Source: Lingula anatina
Taxonomy: Eukaryota > Brachiopoda > Lingulata > Lingulida > Lingulidae
NCBI RefSeq assembly: GCF_001039355.2
Contig: NW_019776073.1
Span: 1-64,000, forward strand
Direction: 5' to 3'
DNA length: 64,000 nucleotides
Shown here piece after piece: positions 36,601-46,949 of the stretch. The notes under the pieces were generated by a model, which was given only the letters and a program-made list of their open reading frames with translations, did no database searches and was not told the DNA's origin. The translations under genes and the position numbers were made by a program. How positions within the stretch are numbered: position 1 is the stretch's first letter; each line of letters opens with the position of its first letter.

Positions 36601-39600
36601 GAAGTACATATTGGATGTTAACTGTTTAGTGTTGATTATTGTCTTTCAGAGTGCAACCAATGGACATACTTTGCTGGAACAGCCCGTTTATTTATGACAT
36701 TTTGTATTTACACCGTCAAACCAAGATACGGGTTTGTAAAATTAATGTCCTCAAAAAGACCCCCTTGTGCCTCGTACACGGTCCTTCCTTTATTTCTAAA
36801 CATCATTTTATTTTAAATGTATTTGAAATTACTTTATTTATTGATATCTTTTCCAAGGTATTTTTCACTTCGGGTGCATATCTAAAGGTATTAATTAACC
36901 GGCGTAGTCTTGGTGTTTACCTGACGGTGCCCAGTGACGACTTTGAAAACACCGCCGGTATCTGTGGGGTGTTCAACGGGGACCGTTCGGATGATCTTAC
37001 GGGATCCGATGGCGTTAAACACCGCTTTGAGAGAATTCCTTACCTTTTCACAAATAGTTGGAGGTAGGTGCCACGTGGTGAAGCGAGTTATACTAGCAGA
37101 GCAGGCCTGTAGCCTTAATATTAATTATCATTATTTATTCAGTTTTATTGAACCTTTTTTCCCAAAATGAGGGAGACAAAATTTTAAATAGGGCACGTCT
37201 TTTCCCTCCAAAAAGTTGCTTCGTACGAACACAACCGCAACCCACGTGTCCTTGAATTGAAATCATTTAAAACTTTGGAATATTTGACATTTCAACAGTA
37301 AACATCAGCGATTCCAAGCTTCAATATGCACATACATCTGTATGTTTATTCTGAGGTCGTGTTTGTTTAGTTCCTTTTCCAGTTCATTACATAATTTAAA
37401 ATGCCATGTACAGTGCACTTATGCGCCTCACGCGATTTCTGTCCTAAGTCATTTTCCTCGCCCGATGTCGACGTTTCAATTTAAACTTTATTAATTGATT
37501 GAAAAAAAAACATACTGATATTTTGAAAAGTACTTCTACTGGGATATAAACCTTTGAATGACATTCCACTTTCTTTGGAAATATCATCAAGGATTCAAAA
37601 AGGCCGCAGCCTGTTTGACCAACTGCCTACCAAGATACCCGCGAGACAGGCAAATAATCCTGTCTTTTGTCAGTGCAACAGAAGAAAAGGAAAAATCGAT
37701 TGCCGCCCGGAGAACAGACAACGTAATCCTGTCAGAAAGGTAATTTTAAGAAAATGAAGTTGATAAAGAATTGAAGTTTCTTCAGTCAGTGACTATATCC
37801 CTTTAGGTATTTAACAAGTACATGTATATTGCCGCATTACTGGAAGAATGCGGCATGCCTTTATAGAAAAATAAACCAGATTCTGGTGAAACTGCAGACG
37901 AGGCAAATGCTTTACCTGCCAAAGTTTAGCCACATTCGTGCTTTCCCTCTAATTTGTAATGATAATCGTTGATGACCCTTTGGAGGGCTGNNNNNNNNNN
38001 NNNNNNNNNNNNNNNNNNNNNNNNNNNNNNNNNNNNNNNNNNNNNNNNNNNNNNNNNNNNNNNNNNNNNNNNNNNNNNNNNNNNNNNNNNNNNNNNNNNN
38101 NNNNNNNNNNNNNNNNNNNNNNNNNNNNNNNNNNNNNNNNNNNNNNNNNNNNNNNNNNNNNNNNNNNNNNNNNNNNNNNNNNNNNNNNNNNNNNNNNNNN
38201 NNNNNNNNNNNNNNTTTTTTTTTTTTTTTTTTTTTAATTCAAATAAGTACTTTTGATCTTCGCAGATTAACAGGAACAAGGACATCACAGACGAGGTGAA
38301 CCGGAAATCGCGTTTGCGCAGGTCTACAACATTTACTGACACAGACACTGACTCTGACATGACGTATAATTACGATTATGGGGACCCAAGTAAGTGATCT
38401 TATAAGCCTACTTATTTTGACCAACATTTTTAGTATTTTTTTATTTTCATTTCTTCATTTATATTAGCTTCATGATGTAGAAAGTCTTTGTACAGCAGTT
38501 ACAACATATATATAAAGCCTCGGAATAATTCCAAATTGATAATGAGGCGATAACCGTGCTGGAAATATAATAAAAAATGCCTCTAGTTACTTAAGTTGTT
38601 CATGTGCCCAAGACAATTTAAAACAACGATCGAGTCATCTTTACCTTTGCCTAGAAGCCACGCCTGTGAATATCAAGTGGTCGAGTTTAGCCCAGATGAG
38701 GGCTGCCATGAAATTGTGTACTGATGCTGCTAAGGCTTCCAGTGCCTTCACTCCTTGTGAGAAGTCGGGCTTAGTGGACGTGAAGGAAATAGTAGACGGT
38801 TGCGTGGATGACATGAAGGTATGAATATAATGGAAGGCAATCGGTGAGAATACCGGCAAATTATATGGCGTATAACTGACTATTCTGTATGCAGAGTGAT
38901 TAAATGAGGGTTATGGTATTTTCTATTTTCTATCCTGTATAAATGTATATGTATTGGTATTTTGAAGGCCACTTTTTCATCCAAACAAACCGATTTTTAA
39001 ACNCTACGGCCCTGTTAAGTGTGATTAAGAATGTCGATTGTTACTGACGCCTTTGGCTCACTGACGTCATACCTGTATTTCAGATCACCAATGGGGACAA
39101 AACCTACTTAGACTCTGTAGCCAGTACCTTTGACACCATTTGTCAGGAAGAGATTTTGAAGGACCCAAAATACTACACAGCACAAACAGATGGTATGTCT
39201 TTTTTTACACTTTTTGTTCTGTTTATCATATTAGAAATATGTTTAACTGGTGATGATTGTGGCAATCGCCTGCCTATAACATATCAAACTTAGTTGAGAA
39301 GTCATGCATATTCCCTTTGTTCCAGACGCGAGCGATCCAACGGTGACCGGGGAAACTACAGGTTGGCTTTCGTTAAGTGTAACTTAAAATCAGGGCACAT
39401 CTGCAGGGAAATTCGAACTTAAAAGTATCCGAAACCGTGTCACTGGAAAAGGGGCATAATAATAATAATAAATAATTTATACAAAGAGGTTTTGCATCGA
39501 CGTCACTTCTGTTCAGAGGCTTTGCACTGACGTCACTCCCGTCTGGAGTCGGTAGCAGACCTCGTGACCTGCAGTTCAAAGCGGCACCGTAGCGAACTTT

Positions 39601-41248
39601 TGGTTTTCAACCAGAAATTTCACTTCTTAACTTCACATAATAGCCCCACCCCCCACCCCACCCCCACCCACTTAAATCCGAGTTTAAATACACTGTGTCT
39701 AAAATCCGTAGCGAGGCGTATTTTTGTATTGCAGGTACAATGGGAATACCATCGTTCATATCAAACATGTGCTCTACTCCATGTAAAAACGGGACTTGTG
39801 TCAACGGCGCATGCGTATGTGACAGGAACTGGATCGGCGATGACTGCTCTGTGGACACGACAAAACCGCCGATAGCGATTGGTTTGATAAGGTGACATAT
39901 AAGGGATGAAAATCATTACACACACTCACACACTCTATCTCACAAACACATACACACACACACACAAAAATGCTGCTGTTAAATTTTTAACACGACACGA
40001 ATGAGCAAATTCGCTTTGATGTATTTATGATGTGACAACGTTATCTCATAATAGGACAATGTAACAATGTCATTTTCGCAGTATTTAAGTAGATAAGGTA
40101 AAAAAAGCTAAGGTGTAACTATCGAACAACCGTGCATTTTCTAGTGCATTGGATTAAAGATTAAAATTGATTTACATTCCCTTCCCAAATAATCGAATGT
40201 GAAGATAGTTTATACTGCTGTTTTAATTTTGCAACTTTTATATTAAAATAAACTATGTGATGAAAACATATAAATAAGGACAAAGATAATCGAACCTTTC
40301 AGATCGGAGGCTTGCGATATCCGTGCGCGTCCCTGTCGTGTAGTCTTCCTTGGAATGGAGAATGTAGCAGATACGCCAGGGCTTTCGTGTCGAGTGAAGG
40401 AAAAAGTGGACTTGGTGCGTCTAGGACCGTGTTCAGATTCAAACAAGTTCCAGCTGGATCGATCCAACTCTCACTAAAATGTATTCAGTGTAATCAGCTG
40501 AATTGTCTGACATGCCTCCTTTAGTTGCTATTTAATGTTGGTTAATGACAGCTTAACTACTCGAGCAAGCGTGTCAGGCATTTCAGCCGATTACAGTGAT
40601 TGCACCTAGGACCAGCTTGTGCGATGGGTTTATCTGAACGCTCCCTGGGTCTGTTCTTATTAAGTTTGCATCAAGATCAAATCGGTTTATCTCAGGGTTA
40701 AACGTTTTAGCAATTCCAACATTTATTTTTGACAAAAAATACGCTGTATTCGTCCTTGCATGGAAGCTCTTACGCATAGGTAAGGTGGCCGTTCACTAAA
40801 ATCTTGATATAATTATCCATATAAAAGCAAATAAGATAAAAACCTCTGCCAAGCAAGTTTTTTTCGACGTTGGTTCGTCTGTCTCCATGTGTCGGCAACA
40901 TCACGAAAGATGTTATAGAAGTATTTTGATTAATTTTTCGGGAGATGTTAAGAGAGTTAGTGACTATAAGATATTATTATTTCTTGGAGTTGGGAAAGGA
41001 GTCAGATGATTCTCTGTTTACCACTCAACTAACAGACAAAATTGTGGATAGGTTATTGAGAACTAAAATTGCTAGAGTGTTGTTATTAACACAAAATTAC
41101 AGTTTAAATGCTTTAGTTTAAGCAAGCTGTCAGTGGATTTCATTTATCTTTTTCAACTGAAAAAAATATAAATAAATTACATTGTTATATCCATAAGAAT
41201 TCACCATTGGTGACAATCATTTTTGTTATAATAATAATAATAATAATG

Positions 41249-41280
<32 letters not shown>

Positions 41281-42750
41281 TAAGCAAATAATGGTAACAA
41301 CATGAGTTCATGTGCAAATGATGGGTTTTCAATCTTGAAATGATTTTTTTCTTTATAAGGGCCCTCACGGCAGTTCCTTTAGAACGTTTACGACCAAAGG
41401 ACACTTCCAGAGCTATGCAGAGGTATCCTGTGAGGTTCCAGAATCACCCGTACATACAGGTCAGTCCAATCAAAGTGACAATTTTAGTTATCTGGTAGCC
41501 TTTGACTGTGCTGTCACCTGGCGGTCACTTGGAATATCAGTTTTAACAAGCCCTGGTGTTGACGTTCTCCAGAACGTTTCCCAGCTTGGTGTAAACACAG
41601 TAGTTTGTATTGTGTTTGAAAATTAGACCTACACTGTAATCTACTGGTTACGCATTAACGTAGAATGGACAGTACAAATGCATTATCGCACCGTCGATGT
41701 AGCTCAACGCTGACGTTTCCTTCGTATAAATTGATGATACCTTACTTCCATACTGTTACATACATGGGCAGTTACATATAGGTCTATAGGTACTTCAGGG
41801 GCCCTCCAATTAAAGTTTCAAGAGTATGAGTCTTTTAGGCAAGGAAATACATATATATATATATTACCTCACCCCTTTATTTATTTAGTCATATATTTAA
41901 CAACTTCGGACAAACTGAATATATTTATCAAGGCATGTGCTAACTAGATGCAGTGGTATTTTTCATGTACACAGGCGTAAAATGTTTTACCACGGGCTTT
42001 AAAGAAATTGACTGAAGTAAGATCACTGTGGATTAAACTGTTGTCTTTCTAGTTTCGTTTTTGTGAATTTTTTCCCTATTTTGATCTTTGAAAATATTTT
42101 GACTAGGATTGAAGACCTCTTCTACCTACCAGATATCGGTCTCCAGTGACAGCACCACGTGGAGCAGTGACGTCACGTTCGTTGTCTACGACTCACTGTG
42201 TCAGACATGTGGTGCTGATGGGACATGCACACTGAAGGTAAACCGTTCCCACTCTTTTGCACTCCAGGTATAAGATACTTGGGGTGACGCTGCTTGATCT
42301 ACGTTTTTGAATTAAATATTATTGTCGCCATGAACCATTTGTGACAGCAGGGAATGTCTACGATATAATTCCCTGGTGACAGTAAGAGGTATTGAATGGT
42401 GTGTTTTCAATGGATTTTTCAGTCCCAGACATGCAGTATAAATGGCAAGTGTTACGCTGCCGGGGAACACAATCCCGTCAATTTGAGGAGCATGTGTATT
42501 CCCTCCCTGACAGCCTCCGATTGGTCATCAAGTAAGTCACGTGTTCTGTAACGAACTCATGTAAGAACAGCGGCACTCTATAAAATTACATTATGGTTAT
42601 ACATGTATTTTGATTAAAATATCCTCTTTATTTTCGTTATAATGATAGAAGTAAGTAAAAGTAAAAAGAGGAATACAAGTATCATGAAACTTGTAATAGG
42701 ACAAAAAGTGTTTTAAACATGAATTAATGTGACATATTTTTCCAGCTTAA
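22445..42750 (+). CDS. VWDE-like secreted protein, paralogue 1 (D8C, VWD, EGF)
   Basis: Coding exons: 22,445-22,478; 23,000-23,233; 24,236-24,409; 24,669-24,810; 25,165-25,291; 26,284-26,379; 26,935-27,076; 27,670-27,875; 32,289-32,365; 32,637-32,700; 33,364-33,576; 34,005-34,210; 34,746-34,893; 38,266-38,389; 38,655-38,818; 39,084-39,192; 39,326-39,361; 39,735-39,891; 40,303-40,405; 41,360-41,459; 42,107-42,237; 42,423-42,531; 42,746-42,750. All joins have AG/GT borders and consistent phase, giving 966 residues. Order: signal peptide (MATLILLALIAGLMAA), D8C domain (about 17-147), Ig-like/beta region (148-385), VWD (about 390-565), linker with basic STTFTD stretch, EGF-like (about 775-805), and a Cys-containing C-terminal region. 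Five VWD exons occur a second time (35,135-37,739). Family members are extracellular; function here is unknown. The donor at 40,406 (gtggac) is weak. Confidence 0.85.
22893..22924. repeat. (GT)n microsatellite
   Basis: Dinucleotide run in intron 1, matched by a similar run at 45,337-45,371 in the second paralogue. Confidence 0.9.
23000..24409 (+). CDS. D8C domain exons of VWDE-like gene 1
   Basis: Exons 23,000-23,233 and 24,236-24,409 encode DPDPCTNYVTLDDDRR, a WYRMV motif, GTDRPVWLKG, then THPTVADGIVSRKAC and a CC pair. This is the pattern of the eight-cysteine domain in uromodulin, GP2 and OIT3 (WYRF...CGTxAPxWLNGxHP...GIVxRxAC). The split at 'WLK-G-THP' is phase 1 and identical in the second paralogue. 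The domain is extracellular and disulphide-bonded; in known relatives it takes part in secreted or cell-surface glycoproteins. Confidence 0.85.
24036..24113. repeat. (CT)n(AT)n compound microsatellite
   Basis: CT run followed by an AT run in intron 2. The second paralogue has the same compound repeat at 46,413-46,483. Confidence 0.9.
24600..24630. repeat. (CA)n microsatellite
   Basis: CA run in intron 3 next to the acceptor of exon 4; similar at 46,926-46,949 in the paralogue. Confidence 0.9.
24858..24967. repeat. Poly-C tract with 24-base gap
   Basis: Long C runs (24,860-24,911 and 24,946-24,966) enclose N at 24,912-24,935. The surrounding 'ggcggatttgaagggggg' is the end of a dispersed element also seen at 47,140. 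The gap is probably unresolved homopolymer sequence in intron 4. Confidence 0.9.
25391..25704. mobile_element. MITE inserted at TTAA, present only in paralogue 1
   Basis: Ends are agggataataactcttcg and, inverted, acgaagagttatccct. TTAA flanks both sides (25,387-25,390 and 25,705-25,708), and paralogue 2 has one TTAA and no insert at 47,693-47,696. TTAA duplication suggests a piggyBac-type mechanism; a TA duplication with one more inverted base pair fits equally. No transposase is present. Confidence 0.8.
26522..26934 (+). other. Intronic coding-like block between exons 6 and 7, unrecognised
   Basis: Just after an acceptor-like 'attacag', the phase-0 translation begins DFDE and then meets a TAG. 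The paralogous block (48,880-49,292) continues SQMLKITIRRVL and later MELNPRMIICEVGSSFHLNL, but needs a frame change. The flanking exons 26,284-26,379 and 26,935-27,076 join in phase without it. It could be a dead alternative exon or a decayed insertion. This copy also has a 43-base hairpin at 26,829-26,871. Confidence 0.35.
26829..26871. repeat. Perfect hairpin, 20-base arms with 3-base loop
   Basis: Left arm cttcaagttaagatgcaaac, loop tgg, right arm its exact inverted complement. The paralogue has only the right-hand orientation (catcttaacttgaag near 49,183), so the left arm is a new inverted copy. Confidence 0.9.
28643..28648 (-). terminator. Putative polyadenylation signal, discoidin gene A
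   Basis: AATAAA on the minus strand about 175 bases after the stop codon. The same signal in the same context ('ccagtttatttctt') is kept in relic B at 51,100-51,105. Confidence 0.45.
28822..30665 (-). CDS. Secreted discoidin (F5/8 type C) protein A, nested in a VWDE-like intron
   Basis: Three coding exons on the minus strand: 30,326-30,665; 29,692-30,005; 28,822-28,959, joined at GT-AG sites in phase 1 and phase 0, for 263 residues. Exon 1 encodes a signal peptide (MERVTKVVFCFPLWLFLTFF..., about 26 residues) and an amphipathic helical region (LHEVRILNRALLKGIGERC). Exons 2 and 3 encode one F5/8 type C domain, with ITASSSYS, NQWLQFDLG, RVITAVLTRGR, YKLQYS and a final FVRILPMKW...LRADILGC. Such domains bind lipids or glycans, so an extracellular lectin-like or adhesive role is inferred. 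The gene lies wholly inside the 4.4-kb intron between VWDE exons ending 27,875 and starting 32,289, on the opposite strand. Homologues are at 61,419-62,625 (intact) and 51,276-51,944 (broken). Confidence 0.85.
30700..32057. other. Remainder of the VWDE-like intron upstream of nested gene A
   Basis: No gene is seen. It should hold the promoter of nested gene A on the minus strand, but no TATA box is evident. A (TTTTA)n run lies at about 31,340-31,364. Confidence 0.4.
32289..34893 (+). CDS. VWD domain exons of VWDE-like gene 1, first set
   Basis: Exons 32,289-32,365; 32,637-32,700; 33,364-33,576; 34,005-34,210; 34,746-34,893. The domain starts CSCTGDPHCTPFDRKETFHM (GDPH and FD are hallmarks of VWD), continues GEFVLAKS, CNPRGASCICGVAAREVND, VYLTVPSDDFENTAGICGVF then NGDRSDDL, which matches the CGxFNG core. 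It ends with a Cys-containing segment NPVFCQCNRRKGKIDC. The set starts and ends in phase 0, so it could be duplicated or skipped without shifting the frame. Confidence 0.85.
32982..33150. mobile_element. Short element with CAGGCCCGTAGCCAG inverted ends
   Basis: A 169-base insert with 15-base inverted ends, flanked by TATTA on both sides (32,977-32,981 and 33,151-33,155). Paralogue 2 lacks it at about 52,944 (single GATTA). A second copy at 35,819-35,995 belongs to the repeated contig. Confidence 0.75.
34912..34912. other. Single-base assembly gap
   Basis: One N at the joint between the two 2.85-kb copies. The bases after it resume at a position equivalent to about 32,058. Confidence 0.95.
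34913..37757. repeat. Second copy of 2.85-kb repeat with VWD exons
   Basis: Begins with a poly-T stretch just as 32,058 does, and continues past the repeat into the following intron, so it is the copy correctly linked to exon 38,266. See the first copy for interpretation. Confidence 0.85.
35135..37739 (+). pseudogene. Redundant second set of VWD exons, gene 1
   Basis: Exons 35,135-35,211; 35,484-35,547; 36,205-36,417; 36,858-37,063; 37,592-37,739 repeat the VWD exons with only a few amino-acid changes (for example SRPFEV preceded by KSK instead of KST). Splice sites are intact. If both sets were used the protein would gain 236 residues and carry two VWD domains in tandem. Because paralogue 2 has one set and a lone N sits at the joint, I treat this as a likely allelic duplicate. 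Confidence 0.7.
37991..38214. other. Assembly gap, 224 N
   Basis: The gap lies in the intron before exon 38,266 and is followed by poly-T. The paralogous intron has a gap at the same point (54,778-54,867), so a shared poly-T region is hard to assemble. Confidence 0.95.
39003..39003. other. Single-base assembly gap
   Basis: One N in the intron before exon 39,084. Paralogue 2 has about 230 extra bases here (56,586-56,815), so sequence may be missing. Confidence 0.9.
39735..39891 (+). CDS. EGF-like exon of VWDE-like gene 1
   Basis: Encodes CSTPCKNGTCVNGACVCDRN followed by WIGDDC, six cysteines in EGF order with the usual aromatic-Gly before the last Cys. The exon enters in phase 1 and leaves in phase 2. 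Paralogue 2 has Cys in place of the Trp. Confidence 0.85.
39920..39966. repeat. (CA)-rich microsatellite
   Basis: Interrupted CA repeats directly after the EGF-like exon; absent from paralogue 2. Confidence 0.8.
41230..41281. repeat. (TAA)n microsatellite
   Basis: TAA repeats in the intron before exon 41,360; a shorter run is at 58,833-58,855 in the paralogue. Confidence 0.85.
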
Positions 42751-43134
42751 ACTACCGTGATGTTCACACTCGAAATTCAACGGCAACTAATAAAAGGACA
42801 AAATACAAACGTGTGACACGAAGTAACGTGAAAAAACAATTTTAACTATAGAAATAGTTTTGCTTTGCGTCTTATATGAAACAGTCTGGGTAATAAATGC
42901 TCCTTATGCAGCTTTTAACGGTCATCATCACACCTTTTGTGCTTTAATGGAGGAGGCGTTTCATTGAAGGTGGAATAAACAATGAGCAATGATGTCTTGA
43001 TAAAAACCACTGATTATTTGAAATATTTAATGTTGTCTTAAATTAGTAGAATTATTGCTGGGATTAAAATCTGCATTCAGTTTCTTTCTTTTTTTTTCAT
43101 ATTTAATGTGTGCTTCTCTCCTGTTTAGAAAATG

Positions 43135-43140
43135 AATAAA
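43135..43140 (+). terminator. Putative polyadenylation signal, VWDE-like gene 1
   Basis: AATAAA about 385 bases after the stop, in a block ('aaaatgaataaat') kept at the equivalent place in paralogue 2 (61,124-61,129). Confidence 0.6.
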
Positions 43141-43289
43141 TGCAGGCTGCAGTCTAAATGTATCTTGTCTGTTGTTTTCTAATGCAAGAAATCCCCCTGC
43201 AACCCATCTTTAGATTACCGCAACTACCTGATTTTTTAGAAATTGGCCCAATTTCCTATAGGATCTTATAGGATCCTATAGGACTTTTT

Positions 43290-44300
43290 CGTAAGCTTGT
43301 TGCGCAATCCCCGCGGGAAATCTATTCAGTGTCTAATCGGGAATTGAGCGGCAGGCTTTTTAGCGGGTCCCCATATATGATCCGTGGATCTGTTGGTCCG
43401 CTTATATGAATGTAACTGATACTAAACAAAATATGAAAAGATAGAATTAAAAAAGTAAATGGGGAAAAAGAAAGATAAACGTAACTAAAGCAAATACAAG
43501 CTTATTCTTATGCTGGTAAGATTGCTGAGAATCTTCAATCTTTATAATCATAGTACAAAAATTATATAATAAGATGTATTAGAAAAAACGAATATACATG
43601 CACTGCTAGGCCTACTCACTCATTTAGAACATGTTTTTAGTGTCAGAAAAAGGTGGAAAAGGTCGGAGTCAGTAAACGTTTATGTTTTGGCTATGATTCA
43701 GGTATGAGCAATTTAAATAGTACTTTTGATGATTTTAGTTGAAGACAAGTCTCTTAGAGATTGCCTTATAAGGAAATGTTACATGGTGGTTTGCAAGATG
43801 AGAATGGAAAATTCCTTGTTATCATGTACAGACAACGAAAAGAACATAATTACACACGTGATCAATACTGAGAATTAGAATACTTGTGAAATTGTATGAA
43901 AAGGACAATCGGTGAATAAACGTTCGAAAGCTCCGGACCGTTGTCGTTATTCCTCACTATAACACTATTGTCGTTGCGATGCAGTGTTGAAGAAAGATAA
44001 CGCTGTGATCATGATTATCTTATTGTACTTACAGGTCTAGTGTACAATGACACATCATCGCGCCCCTGATTAATAAACATGTCAGTCCCATACTAACAAC
44101 AAGTCGGTCTATAAATATAGTCCCAATCAAAGTTACGTATCCATTACAGAGGTCAAGAAGCCTGTGGGAAAATTGTCATCTGGTTGTAACGGAGCCAAAA
44201 TTAGCCCATACTTATGTAATTTAGTCATGTCAACTGATATAGGCCTATACTAATATTATTTTGAGAAGTGACCTACAGGGCTTCTATATAACCAGTGAAG
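43290..44300. repeat. Upstream flank of VWDE-like gene 2, duplicated from 19.9-21.2 kb
   Basis: Recognisable blocks in changed order: 20,824-20,950-like at 43,293-43,440, 19,920-like at 43,548, 20,160-20,560-like at 43,626-44,030, and 20,985-21,205-like at 44,075-44,300. This shows that the tandem duplication carried flanking DNA and was rearranged at its edge. Confidence 0.7.
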
Positions 44301-44323
44301 ATAGTCCATTTCCGTAATGGCCG

Positions 44324-44710
44324 TATTTCACACATACCACGAACCCCACGAATGGCCATGAATTGACAAATTTCAGGATTCGTGGTTGAATCGTAATCAG
44401 TTCGTGAAGTTCTTAACAGATTCGTATATAATCGTAGTCAGTTCTTGCACTTCTCGACCAACAGGAATCAGTGGCAAAAAACTTTGATGCCCCTATTTCA
44501 CACAGACCACGAATCCCACGAATCGCCAGGAATTGAAAATTTCAGGATTCGTGGTTGAATCATAATCAGTTCGTTAAGTTCTTAACAGATTCGTATACAA
44601 TCGTAGTAAGTTCTTGCAATTAGTAAGTTCTTGATCAATCGGGAATTCGTGACAACATTTTGAGCTGTTCAAAATTTTGCCCGCGAACTCCCGATTCCTA
44701 AAATCGTAAT
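44324..44710. repeat. Imperfect tandem repeat, 170-base unit rich in 'gattcgt/acgaat'
   Basis: Units start at 44,324 and 44,494 ('tatttcacaca(t/g)accacgaa'), followed by a diverged partial unit. Internally, ACGAAT-type and ATTCGT-type words oppose each other, so each unit can fold. There is no counterpart upstream of gene 1. Confidence 0.75.
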
Positions 44711-44899
44711 GAAAAACATCCAGTCAAATCAGTTATAAAACTTTTTTTAAATAAAAGTTTTTAATTCTTTTTTAAAGTTGTCCCCAAACACTCGTTTTTC
44801 GCGCCTGGTGCCCCCTATGGGGCAGCCTCATTCTGTAAATCGTTTAAGTTGACACCACACCATGTAGTAGACAGATAGGCAGAAGCCACTGTCCCCAAG

Positions 44900-45333
44900 A
44901 TGGTGGCATTGATCTTCCTCGCCTTGATCACAGGTAACCTCTTCCATCGCTTAATTCATCTAAGTATAAAAGTATTACTATGTTTCAGTTAGATATCAAC
45001 ATCCTAAGTAAAGCTTTAAGTGTATGTTAATTAGATAATTACACCCAAAACTGTTGGTGCTGTTATTTTGATAGGTATTATCTTATAGTCTTGTCAAAGT
45101 GTGAAGCAGCTCTACTTTCATGCAACTATAACTGAGTTTCTCTTTTGGCTTGTTTACTTATTTATATACCTGTTTGACTTTGTGTTCATCTGTGTGTGGG
45201 CTTGTTTCTTTGTTTGAAAGTGGGTTTACATAGAGAAAAAACAGAGGGCAGACAAAATTGTTTTTATGTGTAAATGAATCGTGAGACTCCAGATATATAC
45301 AATGTACATGTATATCGAGAAAAAGGGATAATG

Positions 45334-45373
<40 letters not shown>

Positions 45374-46410
45374 TTGGTTGGTTGGTTGGTTGGGGCATAG
45401 ACCCACGCCCTATTCTTGGCCTTGAAAAAATTAAAAAACTTCCTTTTATGACGTCACCGTAGGTCTGATCGTCGCCGACCCCGATCCGTGCACCAATTAT
45501 GTCACCCTGGACGACGACAGACGCATGGCGCACAATGCTGTTAAAAACGACAGTTGTATCTTTAACGACCATCAACTGAAGACCTTGTGGTACCGGATGG
45601 TGAGCACCACAGACAATAAGTTGGTGTCACTGCGCATGTACCAGCAGTGCCCGAGGACACAAGGCTGTGGAACTGACCGACCTGTATGGCTTAAAGGTTT
45701 GGACGTTCATTGTACAGTGTATAAAAAAATCCTAAAAATTCTAATCTTAAAAGAGTGACCATGCTTCGCCCTTGTAAGTAGCTTTAGAGATTGCATTATG
45801 TGAATATTCTAAGAGTTCTGGCTTTCTGTTTACTATTATTTCTAACATGTAATAAAACTACTAGTGGAAAAGAACAAAGACCGCAAACCTCCGCTAAGAC
45901 AAACAATTACCATTAATCGATTACCACAAAAATTTGATCATTTGTTCCTTGACCCATGTCTGACCTATCTTTTAAAATTATATTTGATCAAAATCAGTCC
46001 ATAACTTTGTGCATATTGCTGCTAATAGACACAAGAACGGAGCTGAAAACAACATCCTTGGTGAGGGTAATAAACTAGATCAGTGATTCTATGGTGTTTG
46101 AATAATTCTGCTCTCTGAAGCCGATGTAACGCAACAGAGAGTCCCCCTTGATAGAGAGTCCGCTTCCCATTTGTTTTCACAGGTAAGCCTCGCTGTAGAT
46201 TTTGACCCACTTAGGTGAGGCTAACCCTAACCATTTTAACTAAACAGAGGGCGGATTGTCTGTTACACGGACCCTCAGTTTCGTTACACCGGCCCTCTAT
46301 AAACCCTTAACCGACATTAGGCCTTCCTGCCATGAACTAATCAGGTATTAAGAAAATTACAAGTAGGAGATATTCATTTTAATTCTAAAATATATATTTG
46401 TTTACTTTAT

Positions 46411-46485
<75 letters not shown>

Positions 46486-46905
46486 CATCGTGTCTATCTA
46501 TCTATCTATCTATCTATCTATCAGTACATATATGTATATTGCTTTCAGGGACACATCCTACCGTGGCGGATGGAATAGTTTCGAGAAAGGCGTGCGTCCC
46601 AAATTTTACAGAGGAATATAAGCCATGTTGCAGACGGGAAATAGATATTAGAGTGAAGAATTGTGGAGCTTATTTTGTGTACCAGCTCAATAAAACACAC
46701 ATTTGTGAGGAAGTATATTGTTCAGGTAGTCTCCTCTAATAATCTTCTTCAAAACGTAACTGAAAAACATCCACCCTGCACTTGTTTTGCAGCGTCTGTT
46801 TCAGACAGAGAACGCTGTCTATTAAAAGAGAGAAGTCCATCGTCTCCCTTACAGTGCCGAAGGTCTCGATTTCCTTCACACAACACAAAATTTCCATATC
46901 CCTCC

Positions 46906-46949
<44 letters not shown>

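Noticed and set aside
44324..44640. CRISPR-like array
   Set aside because: Only two long units with no regular spacers, in an animal genome.
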